From Chitinophaga sp. Cy-1792 (lineage in GTDB: Bacteria > Bacteroidota > Bacteroidia > Chitinophagales > Chitinophagaceae), in contig NZ_VWWO01000003.1 in the NCBI RefSeq assembly GCF_011752935.1, forward strand, positions 992,001 to 1,056,000: a stretch of DNA of 64,000 nucleotides. Direction: 5' to 3'. This document shows, piece after piece, positions 1 to 8,899 of the stretch. Within the stretch, counting starts at the first letter, position 1. Each line of letters starts with the position of its first letter. The notes under the pieces are model-generated. The model made no database searches. It was not told the origin of the DNA and saw nothing but the letters and a program-made list of their open reading frames with translations. A program made the translations under genes and the position numbers.

Positions 1-1
1 T

Positions 2-397
2 ACGCCTAACAGGGGCATTACGTATGCGGAAATGCTGCTCAACAAGGCGGAATGTCTGGCCCGACAGGGAGATTACGATGCAGCTATGGATATCGTGAAT
101 GCTATGCGTGCCAACAGGTTTAAGCCGGCAGACTTTATTGCATTAACCGCCGGCAATAGCGAAGCAGCGATAAGCCAGATATTGTCGGAGCGCAGAAGAG
201 AGCTGGCCATGAAACTGGTAAGATGGGGAGATATGAAGCGACTGGACCAGGAAGGCCGTATGCCTGCCGTTAATCGTATAGGCGCCGACGGTACAACGGT
301 GATGGCTACACTGCAACCGCATAGTTTACAATATACTTTCCAGATTCCTTTACAGGTACAGGCTTTTAATAAGGATATGCCATTAAATCAACAATAA
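2..397 (+). CDS. SusD/RagB-family nutrient-binding lipoprotein, C-terminal end (5' partial)
   Basis: The reading frame is already open at base 2 (TPNRGITYAEMLLNKAE), so this is the last ~131 residues of a gene that starts before the window; the ATG at 32 is internal. The ITYAEMLLNKAECLAR segment and the later LSERRRELAMKLVRWGDMKRL segment are the C-terminal TPR-like helices typical of SusD proteins, which cap SusC transporters on the cell surface and capture substrate. The protein ends normally at 397 and is followed after 12 nt by a TlpA-like gene, the same SusD-to-TlpA order seen in the complete locus at 5.5-13.8 kb. A SusC gene is expected upstream outside the window. The family is clear; substrate unknown. 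Confidence 0.88.
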   Translation, partial: TPNRGITYAEMLLNKAECLARQGDYDAAMDIVNAMRANRFKPADFIALTAGNSEAAISQILSERRRELAMKLVRWGDMKRLDQEGRMPAVNRIGADGTTVMATLQPHSLQYTFQIPLQVQAFNKDMPLNQQ

Positions 398-409
398 TAT
401 TTTAGTAAG

Positions 410-1621
410 ATGATAAAACAGCCATTCATACTATTCACGCTTGCCTTGCTGGCAGGCAATGTACAGGCACAGAAACCGTACAGCCTGCAGGGTGATTTTC
501 CTGGTGCGGCAGATGGTACCAAAGTTTATTTGCTGGATGCTTTTGAGTATAAAAAAGCAGTCCTGCAAGATTCAGCCGTTATCAAAGACGGACATTTTCA
601 GCTAAAAGGTAAGGCCCCATGGGGTTTCGGTCGTCAGGTACAATTATTTGTTGAAAAAACACCGGGTGTACCACAAGACAGACGTGTCGTGCGTTTCTTT
701 ATGGGGGATGAAGATGTTAAGATAAGCTGTCAGGTAGATAGTTTGCCCGGATCCTATTATGGCAAGGGTGGCAGCATGAATAATGTAGTCATCACCGGTG
801 CCCGGAGCCAGGATGTATATGCCAGCTATAAAGCAGGTGTGCGTGAACTCTCCGAAAAATACAGTGCCCTGAATGCGGCCTATATGAAAGAATATCATCT
901 TCCTGCCATTAATGACACCTTTAATACTGCCAGAGGTATAGAACTGGCAAGAGAGATGAAGGAAACAGATAAGCAGCTGACAGTGAAGAAGATCGCTTTC
1001 ATCAAAGAAAACCGGTCTTCCGTTGTGGCGGCGTACATGGCATTGGAAGTGATTGCCGGTTCACATAGCAGCCTGACTGCCGCAGAAATCGATGGGATTA
1101 CTGCCATGCTTTCTCCGAAGCTCGCCACTTCCACTATTGTGAAAGAGCTGAAAAGAACGGTGGCAAATGAAAAAGTTATTGCTAAAGGAGCAAAGTATAT
1201 CGATATTCCTTTAATAAACAGGCAGGGCAAAACAGTGCAGCTTAGCAGTATGGTAAAGCCAGGACAGTATAATATGCTGGAGTTCTGGGCTTCCTGGTGT
1301 GGCCCTTGCAGAGCGGAGATCCCGCATCTGCGTGCGCTGAGTAAAAGTGTAAAATCATCTGATTTCAATATCATCAGTGTCTCTATTGATGAACGTAAAG
1401 CAGATTGGGAAAAGGCGATGAACGAAGAAAAGATGGAATGGACACAGCTTTGTGATATGAAAGGCTTTTCCGGCCCGGTGTCGCAGCGTTACAAAGTGGA
1501 AGGCATTCCTTTCTCTATCGTTATCGACCCAAATGGTAAGATCGTTGCCAGCGAGATTCGCGGTGCCGTGTTAGACGCCTTAGTGAAGGATTTGCTCGGT
1601 GATAAGGTGACTGCCTTTTAA
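410..1621 (+). CDS. TlpA-like thiol:disulfide oxidoreductase with DUF4369-like N-terminus
   Basis: A 403-residue exported protein. Residues 1-20 form a signal peptide ending in VQAQ. The N-terminal ~120 residues resemble the DUF4369 beta-rich domain that precedes thioredoxin folds in Bacteroidota, a helical middle follows, and the last ~140 residues are a thioredoxin/AhpC-TSA domain with active site WASWCGPCRAE (cysteines about 297 and 300) and the cis-proline segment GIPFSIVIDP. It probably reduces disulfides or matures envelope proteins in the periplasm. It follows the partial SusD by 12 nt, so it is probably in the same operon. A second family member (12680-13813) occupies the same place after the next SusC/SusD locus. 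Physiological partner unknown. Confidence 0.85.
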   Translation: MIKQPFILFTLALLAGNVQAQKPYSLQGDFPGAADGTKVYLLDAFEYKKAVLQDSAVIKDGHFQLKGKAPWGFGRQVQLFVEKTPGVPQDRRVVRFFMGDEDVKISCQVDSLPGSYYGKGGSMNNVVITGARSQDVYASYKAGVRELSEKYSALNAAYMKEYHLPAINDTFNTARGIELAREMKETDKQLTVKKIAFIKENRSSVVAAYMALEVIAGSHSSLTAAEIDGITAMLSPKLATSTIVKELKRTVANEKVIAKGAKYIDIPLINRQGKTVQLSSMVKPGQYNMLEFWASWCGPCRAEIPHLRALSKSVKSSDFNIISVSIDERKADWEKAMNEEKMEWTQLCDMKGFSGPVSQRYKVEGIPFSIVIDPNGKIVASEIRGAVLDALVKDLLGDKVTAF

Positions 1622-1657
1622 GAAATTATTACAGAGATGTATCAACACGTATAACCG

Positions 1658-1720
1658 GCGACTGATACCGAAGGTATCAGTCGCTTGGTTCCGCGCTGCG
1701 CGCGGAAGGCTGCCCCCGGC
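1658..1720 (+). repeat. Composite three-hairpin intergenic repeat, copy 1
   Basis: Three hairpins follow each other. GCGACTGATACC-gaa-GGTATCAGTCGC (1658-1684) is a perfect 12-bp stem with a GAA loop. CCGCGC-tgc-GCGCGG comes next, inside the 20-mer TGGTTCCGCGCTGCGCGCGG (1686-1705). A short GCC-ccc-GGC (1712-1720) ends the unit. The 20-mer is found again, exactly, in reverse orientation at 18576-18595 next to the same CTGATACC-gaa-GGTATCAG core. The unit lies between convergent genes, the TlpA gene (+) and chrA (-), and ends 4 nt before the chrA stop codon. No T-run follows, so it is not a textbook terminator, although a bidirectional terminator or mRNA-stabilising role is possible. Confidence 0.8.
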
Positions 1721-1724
1721 GAGG

Positions 1725-3062
1725 CTACCAGATTGCAAAATAATATCTCCCTACCCCAAATATTATACTCATCAACACCACATACAGAACATTGGTATTA
1801 TATCTCAATAATAAAAATAATACTAACGCTACCCAACCTACGGAGATATAGTCGATCCCCTGAAAAGACAGCTGTTCCGGAAATATAATACTACGGCCCA
1901 GGAAGAAGGTGAGGTTGAGGATAACGCCCACTACTGCTGCTGTTACCAGTGATAGAATGGTTTGAATAAGATGATGATCTTTGTATTTGTCTGCAAAAGG
2001 AGCTCCCAGGAAGATAAAGAGGAAGTTAGGCAGAAAAGTAAAATAAGTAGTAGCCAGCAGGCCCAGTACTCCGAAAAGTATGGAATGCTGGAAATGATTA
2101 TAGGCTGCGATGAAACCCACAAAAGAAAGCACGATGATCAACGGCCCCGGTGTGGTTTCCGCCAGTGCAAAGCCGTCCAGCATCTGTAGCCTGGAGAGCC
2201 ACAGAAATTTCAGTACCACCAGCTGCGCCACATATGGAATGACTGTATAGGATCCGCCAATGGTGATGCAGGCCGTTTGTGTGAAGAAAAATACCAGTGA
2301 TGACCAGAAATGGTGGTCATCTCCCCAAAATAATAAAAACAAAAACGGGACACCCCACAACGCCAGAAACGATAATAGCAGCCGCACAATAGCCTTTCCG
2401 GACAATAACTTCTCCTGTTGCGTAAGGTTGATGGTATATTCTTTTTCCTGCTCCGTATTAATGGTATTGACGCCACTTTTCGCGATACCGGCTATTTTTG
2501 GAAATAGCTTGTCCATGATAACGGAGAGTACGATAATGCCCAGGATAACCAGTGGCATGGCCACGTGCAAAAAATAGGAGAGGGCAAACGTGAGCAATGC
2601 TACAATATAATGAATGCTGCTATGCAGGGCTTTCTTGCCTACTTTATAGGTGGCTACCAGGATAATGGCCAGCACACTGGGTTTTAAGCCGTTAAAAATG
2701 CTGATAAGCAGAGGCGTGTTGCCATATATTACATAGATGATACTGAGGATGAGGAGGATGAACATGGATGGCAGCACGAACAAAGTGCCGGCGGTAATGC
2801 CTCCCTTTTTGCCATGTAGTTTCCAGCCGATGTAGATGGCCAGTTGCTGTGCTTCCGGACCGGGTAATACCATACAGCTGTTTAAAGCCTGCAGAAATTT
2901 ACTGTTGCTGATCCATTTTCGCTTTTCTACGAGATAGTCGTGCATAATGGAGATATGCCCTGTGGTGCCTCCAAAGCTGATCCAGCCAAGTTTAAACCAG
3001 AATTTTAATGCATCGCGGAATGATGGCCTGTCGGGTGTTGTAGTAGTTGTATTATTCGCCAT
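1725..3062 (-). CDS. chrA: Chromate transporter, ChrA (CHR) family
   Basis: A 445-residue polytopic inner-membrane protein. The N-terminal half has the CHR signature FKLGWISFGGTTGHISIMHD (about residues 23-42) followed by the conserved PGPEAQQLAIYIGW stretch (about 68-81). The second half repeats the pattern more loosely (ITIGGSYTVIPYV and later ETTPGPLIIVLSFVGF), so this is the long bidomain form. CHR proteins export chromate, and some carry sulfate or other oxyanions. Start at 3062 (MANNTTTTT) is the only good one. It is a single gene, divergent from the sigma-factor gene at 3449 across 386 nt. No chrB-like regulator is adjacent. Family assignment is strong; whether chromate is its main substrate cannot be told from sequence. 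Confidence 0.9.
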   Translation of the reverse strand: MANNTTTTTPDRPSFRDALKFWFKLGWISFGGTTGHISIMHDYLVEKRKWISNSKFLQALNSCMVLPGPEAQQLAIYIGWKLHGKKGGITAGTLFVLPSMFILLILSIIYVIYGNTPLLISIFNGLKPSVLAIILVATYKVGKKALHSSIHYIVALLTFALSYFLHVAMPLVILGIIVLSVIMDKLFPKIAGIAKSGVNTINTEQEKEYTINLTQQEKLLSGKAIVRLLLSFLALWGVPFLFLLFWGDDHHFWSSLVFFFTQTACITIGGSYTVIPYVAQLVVLKFLWLSRLQMLDGFALAETTPGPLIIVLSFVGFIAAYNHFQHSILFGVLGLLATTYFTFLPNFLFIFLGAPFADKYKDHHLIQTILSLVTAAVVGVILNLTFFLGRSIIFPEQLSFQGIDYISVGWVALVLFLLLRYNTNVLYVVLMSIIFGVGRYYFAIW

Positions 3063-3448
3063 AAGTAGGTCGTAAAGGTATTAAATACCGCCTGGAAGGG
3101 AAAGTAAAACAGGGGAAATCTGATAGTTTGATGACCATCTTTTTGATGTACGGTAAATGACTGAAAATGTAGCGGACGGCGCCTTTGATTATAGCGGGAT
3201 AATTATCAGATTAACATTTTACAGATATCATCGCTGCAAAACATACTTCTTTTCCTGAAAAGTATTTATAGCTTTATGGGGAAATAAAGGTAGTAGTAAT
3301 AAAAAGAGAGAAAGTTGATTTGTAATGCTTTGAGAAAGCCAACAGTAACCATCGTCTGCCATCATACACCTTTTGCATCTGTGCCTGTTAATAGTGTCGC
3401 CGGATTGGCCGGCCGACCGGATTTTCTGACTTGTGAATATCAGGGAAC
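3063..3448. other. Divergent intergenic region between chrA and ECF sigma gene
   Basis: This 386-nt AT-rich stretch must hold the promoters of chrA (-) and of the sigma-factor operon (+). I looked for TTTG/TAnnTTTG pairs and found no convincing one on either strand. The only notable sequence is a GC-rich block with short inverted CCGG elements near 3398-3420, just before the sigma gene. No RNA gene or small ORF with good coding character was seen. Confidence 0.5.
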
Positions 3449-4039
3449 ATGGGTAGGGATGAGTTATTAAGTGCCAGCGACGGGGATTTGCTGGCGGCTA
3501 TGAGCAGGGGTAATACCCTGGCTTTTGACACCCTGTATAACCGGTACTGGAAAGATGTGTATAACATCGCCTACAAGCGCCTCCAGCAGATGGACCTGGC
3601 GCAGGACGTGGCACAGGATGTATTTGTCCAGCTCTGGACCCGGGAAAAAAGTACACCTATCGATAATTTAGGCGGCTATTTACGTATAGCCACCCGTAAT
3701 TGTGTTTTCAAACAAATGGAAAAGTCGGCCAGGCAGCCACTTATCCCGGATCCGGCCTCCTTCCTGGAGGAGCTGAAGGAAACCGGTGGCACCGCCGATG
3801 ATAATATGCTGTATAAGGAGTTCCTGGCCGCCTTCCAGGCGCTGACGGCTACCCTTCCTGCCCAGCAGCAGCTGATCTTTAATATGCGCTTCCATGAGGG
3901 CCGTAGCAGCCAGGAAATCGCAGATGAATTGCAGCTCTCCGTTAAAACAGTACGCAACCAGATGGGAAAGGCACTGTCTAAACTGAGGGAATCGCTCATC
4001 CTCCTCCAAATCGCCCTGATCATCGCTGGTTTAAAATAA
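3449..4039 (+). CDS. ECF RNA polymerase sigma factor, FecI-like
   Basis: A 196-residue sigma-70 family protein. Region 2 is visible as AFDTLYNRYWKDVYNIAYKRL followed by AQDVAQDVFVQLW (about residues 25-70). Region 4 is the C-terminal helix-turn-helix, with the stretches FNMRFHEGRSSQEIADEL and LSVKTVRNQMGKALSKLRE (about 144-182). It is followed after 91 nt by a FecR anti-sigma gene and then by a SusC with an N-terminal STN domain. This is the classical arrangement in which substrate binding at the transporter is signalled through FecR to release the sigma factor, which then transcribes the susCD operon. Region 3 is absent, as in all ECF factors. Strong family assignment. Confidence 0.92.
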   Translation: MGRDELLSASDGDLLAAMSRGNTLAFDTLYNRYWKDVYNIAYKRLQQMDLAQDVAQDVFVQLWTREKSTPIDNLGGYLRIATRNCVFKQMEKSARQPLIPDPASFLEELKETGGTADDNMLYKEFLAAFQALTATLPAQQQLIFNMRFHEGRSSQEIADELQLSVKTVRNQMGKALSKLRESLILLQIALIIAGLK

Positions 4040-4130
4040 ATACCAGTTATTTACATGTAAATTAAAAATATATGAATAACGGATGGGCGCAAACGAAAAA
4101 ACAGACTCATACTAAATAGAAACGGAACAG

Positions 4131-5300
4131 ATGGACAACCAAAATAGCGTTTTATTCTCCCTGTTACTTAAAAAATACAGGGAGGGAACTGCCACCGAAG
4201 AAGAGAAACGGTTCCTGGAAACATACTATGATCTGTTTGACAATAATGAAGATCTGATAACGGACGAGAACGAAGCAGCATATGCTTCGTTAAAAACAAC
4301 GCTCCGGGAGAATATAGCTGAAGCGATAGCACACCGGCAGCAGCCACCAAAAATGGCGCTGCACTGGGTTCGCCGTACTGTCGCCGCCGCGGCGGTAATA
4401 GCTTTGCTGGGAACTGCTACCTGGTATATCGTCCGCCAGATGCCGGCTCGCCGCCACCAGGTGGCGGATGCGCGTCATACCGTGAAAGAAGTCAGCAAAC
4501 CTACATTGCAGCTGGCAAACGGCGCTATCATTGAATTGGGCGACAGCACCTCCGGCCAGATAGCCGAGCAGCAAGGTATTGTGATCAGAAAGGCAAAAGA
4601 TGGCTCACTGGTATACGAAGCCGCAAAGGAAACGCAGCAGGGCGCCAGCGACGCCACATCTGCCAGAGAAAACATACTGACCACGCCCAAAGGGATGAAA
4701 TACAAAGTAGTCCTCCCGGATGGCTCAGAAGTATGGTTAAACGCCGCCAGTTCCCTGCATTACCCTGCCAGGTTTGCAGCAGATACCAGGACGGTGCAAC
4801 TCAGCGGGGAAGCATATTTCACCGTGGCAACGGATGCTAAACGTCCGTTCATCGTAACGTCAGGAAACCAAAGCGTACAGGTGCTCGGCACCAGCTTTAA
4901 TATCAATGCCTACGAGGAAGAGCCAGGTGTTAAAACAACGCTGCTGCAAGGCGCCGTGAAAGTAACCGCCGGTAACCAGTCCTGCACATTGGTGCCAGGC
5001 CAGCAGGCAGTGTCCAATGATGCGGAGGCACTGGTGAAACGCAATGCAGATACAGAAAAGGAAACCGCATGGATCAATAATAAGTTCTCTTTCCGCAACG
5101 ATGATGTGCAGGTGGTAATGCGGCAGATCGCCCGCTGGTATGATGTGGAAATACGGTATAACGGTAATATCCCTACGGATAAATTTGTTGGAGAAATTGC
5201 GATGTCCAGTAACCTTCAGGATGTACTGAGAATACTGGAAATTAACGGTCTCCGTTTTGAGGTCAGTGGAAAGGTCATTACCGTCTCTGAAAAAAAATAA
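4131..5300 (+). CDS. FecR-type anti-sigma factor with C-terminal DUF4974
   Basis: A 389-residue single-pass inner-membrane regulator. The N-terminal ~75 residues are the cytoplasmic sigma-binding segment, a transmembrane helix follows (about 83-101, rich in A, V, L), and then a periplasmic FecR domain with TPKGMKYKVVLPDGSEVWLNA (about residues 184-204) and LSGEAYFTVATDAKRPF. The C-terminal ~75 residues (FSFRNDDVQVVMRQIARWYDVEI onward) match the STN-like DUF4974 fold. It lies between the sigma gene and the SusC gene, consistent with its passing the substrate signal from SusC to the sigma factor. Strong assignment. Confidence 0.92.
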   Translation: MDNQNSVLFSLLLKKYREGTATEEEKRFLETYYDLFDNNEDLITDENEAAYASLKTTLRENIAEAIAHRQQPPKMALHWVRRTVAAAAVIALLGTATWYIVRQMPARRHQVADARHTVKEVSKPTLQLANGAIIELGDSTSGQIAEQQGIVIRKAKDGSLVYEAAKETQQGASDATSARENILTTPKGMKYKVVLPDGSEVWLNAASSLHYPARFAADTRTVQLSGEAYFTVATDAKRPFIVTSGNQSVQVLGTSFNINAYEEEPGVKTTLLQGAVKVTAGNQSCTLVPGQQAVSNDAEALVKRNADTEKETAWINNKFSFRNDDVQVVMRQIARWYDVEIRYNGNIPTDKFVGEIAMSSNLQDVLRILEINGLRFEVSGKVITVSEKK

Positions 5301-5462
5301 CAGCTGTTAACAGATAATAAATCAAACCAACCTAAATCTATTTTTTATGTAACTTTTTTTACTGTCAACCAACTGCTAACGCCTTGTAAAATGCTGACTG
5401 AATCAGACAAGCACTGTTGTCGCAGCTTGTCCGCTCCTTATATCGACTAAATCTATTTTATA

Positions 5463-8400
5463 ATGAAATGTAGATTTCATCTCCGTCCTTTGTCCATACG
5501 GACAAGGGTAAGGAAACGCTTGTGTGTACCTTTTAAACCGGCGGTCTCGTTACTGCTTATCCTCCTGCTGGGATTTAACACTTATGCCTATACGCAGTAC
5601 GTAAGTATAACGAAACAGAATGTATCACTGGAAAGTGTTTTCTCGGATATTAAAAAACAGACCGGATATACTTTCTTCTACAAAGGAAAGATCAATCCGG
5701 GAGAACTCAGGCTCAACGTAGACCTGAAACATGTATCGCTGGAAAACGCCCTGACAGAATGCCTGGCGCAGTTTAAACTGAATTATACAATTGTAGATAA
5801 GACAATTGTTATCACTACAGCGAATGCTTCGGTAGCGCCTGTTACTACGGAAGCGGCGCCCATCCAGGTAATCACCGGTAGTGTAACAGATAGTATCAGC
5901 CATGATCCAATGGTGGCTGTTACTATCCTTGTTAAAAATAAAGCTGCCCGCGTACTCAGTGCTGATAACGGCACCTGGCGCATTGAAGCGGAATACGGCG
6001 ATGTGCTGGTGTTCTCCTGTATAGGCTACCGTACCAAAGAAGTAGTGGTAAAAGGTGCGGTGATGAATGTTGTACTGTCGCCCAATACCAGCTCCCTCAG
6101 CGATGTGGTGGTTACCGGTTATCAGAATATCAAAAAAGATAACTACACCGGTAACGCCATCGTCGTGAAAGGCGACCAGCTGAAACAACTCAACTCCCAG
6201 AATATTCTCAAAGGCCTCGCCTCTTTTGATCCCTCTTTCCGCCTGGCTGAGAACAACCTCGTAGGCTCCGATCCCAATGCTTTGCCCAAGATCAATGTCC
6301 GGGGCAGCACGGCATTGCCTGCCGGCAACGGGGAAATACTGGACAGAAACAACCTTTCCAGCTCCTATAATTTGCCGGTATTCATCCTGGATGGCTTTGA
6401 GGTAAATCTCCAGAAAGTGGTAGACATGGACATCAACAGGATTGCCAGTGTTACCATCCTGAAAGACGCCGCTGCTACAGCAGTTTACGGTTCCCGCGCT
6501 GCCAACGGTGTGATCGTTATCTCCACCAAAGCGCCTACGCCCGGTAAACTCCGTCTCAGCTACAACTTCGAAGTAAAAGGAACAGCGCCGGACCTCTCTG
6601 ATTACAGCATCCTCAATGCAAAGGATAAGCTGGAATATGAAAGACTCGCAGGACTATACAATAATAACACCAACAGCGCATCTACACAGGATGAACTGGA
6701 CCAGCTATATTATTCCAAATACAAGAATGTAATCAGTGGCGTTAATACCTACTGGCTTAGCCAGCCGTTGCAGAATACTGTTTCGCAGAAACATTCCCTG
6801 TATGCCGAGGGTGGCGATTCCTCTTTTCGCTATGGTATTGACTTGCGCTACCAGACCGATCCCGGCGTGATGAAGAACTCCGGCCGCGACAGGTTTAGCG
6901 GCGGCATGAGTTTTACGTATAACCCTACCCGTAGCCTGATCATTAAAAATGAACTCACTGCCACACAGGTAAACGAAAAGAATTCCAATTATGGCAGCTT
7001 CAGTACTTATGTGGCCATGAACCCCTACTATCCGATCTATGATGCCAATGGTAAACTGCTGCAGGAAATCGCCAACTGGCGCGTAGATACTCATAAATCA
7101 GATACGGCGCAGTATAAAACTATACCGGTATATAATCCTTTGTACGAGGCCTCTCTCAGTAATTTTGACAAAGCAGCATACCTGGAACTGATTGATGTAC
7201 TGTCGGCCGACTGGCGCATCACACCAGCGTTACGACTGGTTGGTCTGATGAGTATCAACAGTACCAAAAGTACAACCGATAAATTCGTTTCTCCATACAG
7301 CAGGGTGTTTATAAACGACACCGGTGATGACCTTAAAAACAGGGGTAGCTATGACTACAGTGCCACAAAGCTTTTCAATATGGATGGAAACGTGCGTTTC
7401 GTGTATAACAACCAGTTTGGTGATCATTCGGTAAATGCCGTGCTGGGTGCAAACGTAACATCTTCCAATTCGGATTTTAAAGGCTTCCAGGCGAGAGGTT
7501 TCTCCAATGATAGATTTACCAGCATTGCCTTTGCACGTACCTATACACCGAATGCCGCGCCTACAGGAAGGATCACGGACAGCAGATTGCTGGGTTCCTT
7601 TTTTAGCGGTAGCTATTCCTATAAAAATAAATACCTGTTTGATGGGGCATTTCGTATGGATGGAAGCTCTGCTTTCGGCGCCAATAAAAGATTTGCGCCT
7701 TTCTGGTCAGGAGGTATCGGCTGGAATATCCATAACGAGGAATTCTTTAAAGAAGCCTTCCCGGGTATGTCGCGCCTGAAAATAGCTGCTACCAGTGGTC
7801 TTACAGGGTCTGTCGATTTTCCTCCCTTCCTTGCGAGAACTACCTATAACTACAATACTGCCAACTGGTATTCTACCGGTATAGGCGCCACCGTTAACGG
7901 CTACGGTAACGAAAACCTCGAATGGCAACGTACGGCGAACTACGAAGTACGTGCTGAACTGGGTTTCCTGAATGACCGCATCATCATCAATCCGGTGTAC
8001 TATTACAAGCTGACCAAAGGTTTGCTGGCTGATATCAACGTTGCGCCGTCAACAGGGTTCTCTACCTATAAAGCTAACCTGGGCGATATGGCCAATAAAG
8101 GCTATGAGCTGTATGTTACTGTCAATGCCTATAAAAGCAGGAACCTGAACGTTAACCTGACTGGTAACCTGGCACATAACACCAATACGATCGTCCGCAT
8201 ATCAGAAGCCCTGAAGGCTTATAATGAGTCAGTAAATAAATACCAGCAAGACCCTGACAATAGCGCGCAAGGTACGCCATTGCTGCGTTTTGCAGAAGGT
8301 CAGTCGTACAATACCATATACGGGGTGAAGTCGAAAGGCATTGATCCGCAGAGTGGTAAAGAGATCTTCGAAAAAGCCAACGGTAAACTCACCTATGTTT

Positions 8401-8888
8401 ATGACATCGCTGATACCAGGCCTATTGGTGATTACACACCGAAGGTAGAAGGCTATTTCGGCTCTAATGTGACCTACAAACAGTTTATTGTGAGCTTCTC
8501 TTTCCATTACAAATATGGAGGAGATATGTACAACCAGACGCTGGTAGACCGTGTGGAGAATGCAGATCCGCGCTTCAACGTGGATAGCCGTGCCCTCACC
8601 ATGCGCTGGCTGAAACCCGGTGATATAGCACGTTACAAAAATATTGCTGACCTCACACCTACCTATGCGTCAGACAGGTTTATTCAGAAAGATAACCTGC
8701 TGGAACTGCAATCGCTGTACCTGTCGTACGACCTGAAACGTGAACTGCTACGTAGCATTGGATTCCAGGGACTGCGTTGCTCCCTTAGCATGAATGATGT
8801 TTTCAGGCTGACAAGCGTTAAACAGGAACGCGGTATCGATTATCCGTTTGCCAGAAGTCTGACCTGTTCTATCCTGGCCACCTTTTAA
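5463..8888 (+). CDS. SusC/RagA-family TonB-dependent outer-membrane transporter with STN domain
   Basis: An 1141-residue outer-membrane transporter. After a long signal segment (to about residue 45) comes an STN domain (about 48-118, beginning SITKQNVSLESVFSDIKKQ), which contacts FecR and shows that the sigma/anti-sigma pair upstream belongs to this transporter. A carboxypeptidase-D regulatory-like domain (about 135-210), a TonB box around DVVVTGYQ (about 213-220), a plug with ILKDAAATAVYGSRAANGVIVISTK, and a 22-strand-type barrel to the C-terminus follow. SusD follows after 11 nt. Substrate unknown: there are no glycoside hydrolases nearby, and the DUF4843/PKD-like/TlpA neighbours argue against a simple polysaccharide locus. 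Confidence 0.93.
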   Translation: MKCRFHLRPLSIRTRVRKRLCVPFKPAVSLLLILLLGFNTYAYTQYVSITKQNVSLESVFSDIKKQTGYTFFYKGKINPGELRLNVDLKHVSLENALTECLAQFKLNYTIVDKTIVITTANASVAPVTTEAAPIQVITGSVTDSISHDPMVAVTILVKNKAARVLSADNGTWRIEAEYGDVLVFSCIGYRTKEVVVKGAVMNVVLSPNTSSLSDVVVTGYQNIKKDNYTGNAIVVKGDQLKQLNSQNILKGLASFDPSFRLAENNLVGSDPNALPKINVRGSTALPAGNGEILDRNNLSSSYNLPVFILDGFEVNLQKVVDMDINRIASVTILKDAAATAVYGSRAANGVIVISTKAPTPGKLRLSYNFEVKGTAPDLSDYSILNAKDKLEYERLAGLYNNNTNSASTQDELDQLYYSKYKNVISGVNTYWLSQPLQNTVSQKHSLYAEGGDSSFRYGIDLRYQTDPGVMKNSGRDRFSGGMSFTYNPTRSLIIKNELTATQVNEKNSNYGSFSTYVAMNPYYPIYDANGKLLQEIANWRVDTHKSDTAQYKTIPVYNPLYEASLSNFDKAAYLELIDVLSADWRITPALRLVGLMSINSTKSTTDKFVSPYSRVFINDTGDDLKNRGSYDYSATKLFNMDGNVRFVYNNQFGDHSVNAVLGANVTSSNSDFKGFQARGFSNDRFTSIAFARTYTPNAAPTGRITDSRLLGSFFSGSYSYKNKYLFDGAFRMDGSSAFGANKRFAPFWSGGIGWNIHNEEFFKEAFPGMSRLKIAATSGLTGSVDFPPFLARTTYNYNTANWYSTGIGATVNGYGNENLEWQRTANYEVRAELGFLNDRIIINPVYYYKLTKGLLADINVAPSTGFSTYKANLGDMANKGYELYVTVNAYKSRNLNVNLTGNLAHNTNTIVRISEALKAYNESVNKYQQDPDNSAQGTPLLRFAEGQSYNTIYGVKSKGIDPQSGKEIFEKANGKLTYVYDIADTRPIGDYTPKVEGYFGSNVTYKQFIVSFSFHYKYGGDMYNQTLVDRVENADPRFNVDSRALTMRWLKPGDIARYKNIADLTPTYASDRFIQKDNLLELQSLYLSYDLKRELLRSIGFQGLRCSLSMNDVFRLTSVKQERGIDYPFARSLTCSILATF

Positions 8889-8899
8889 ATAATGCGATC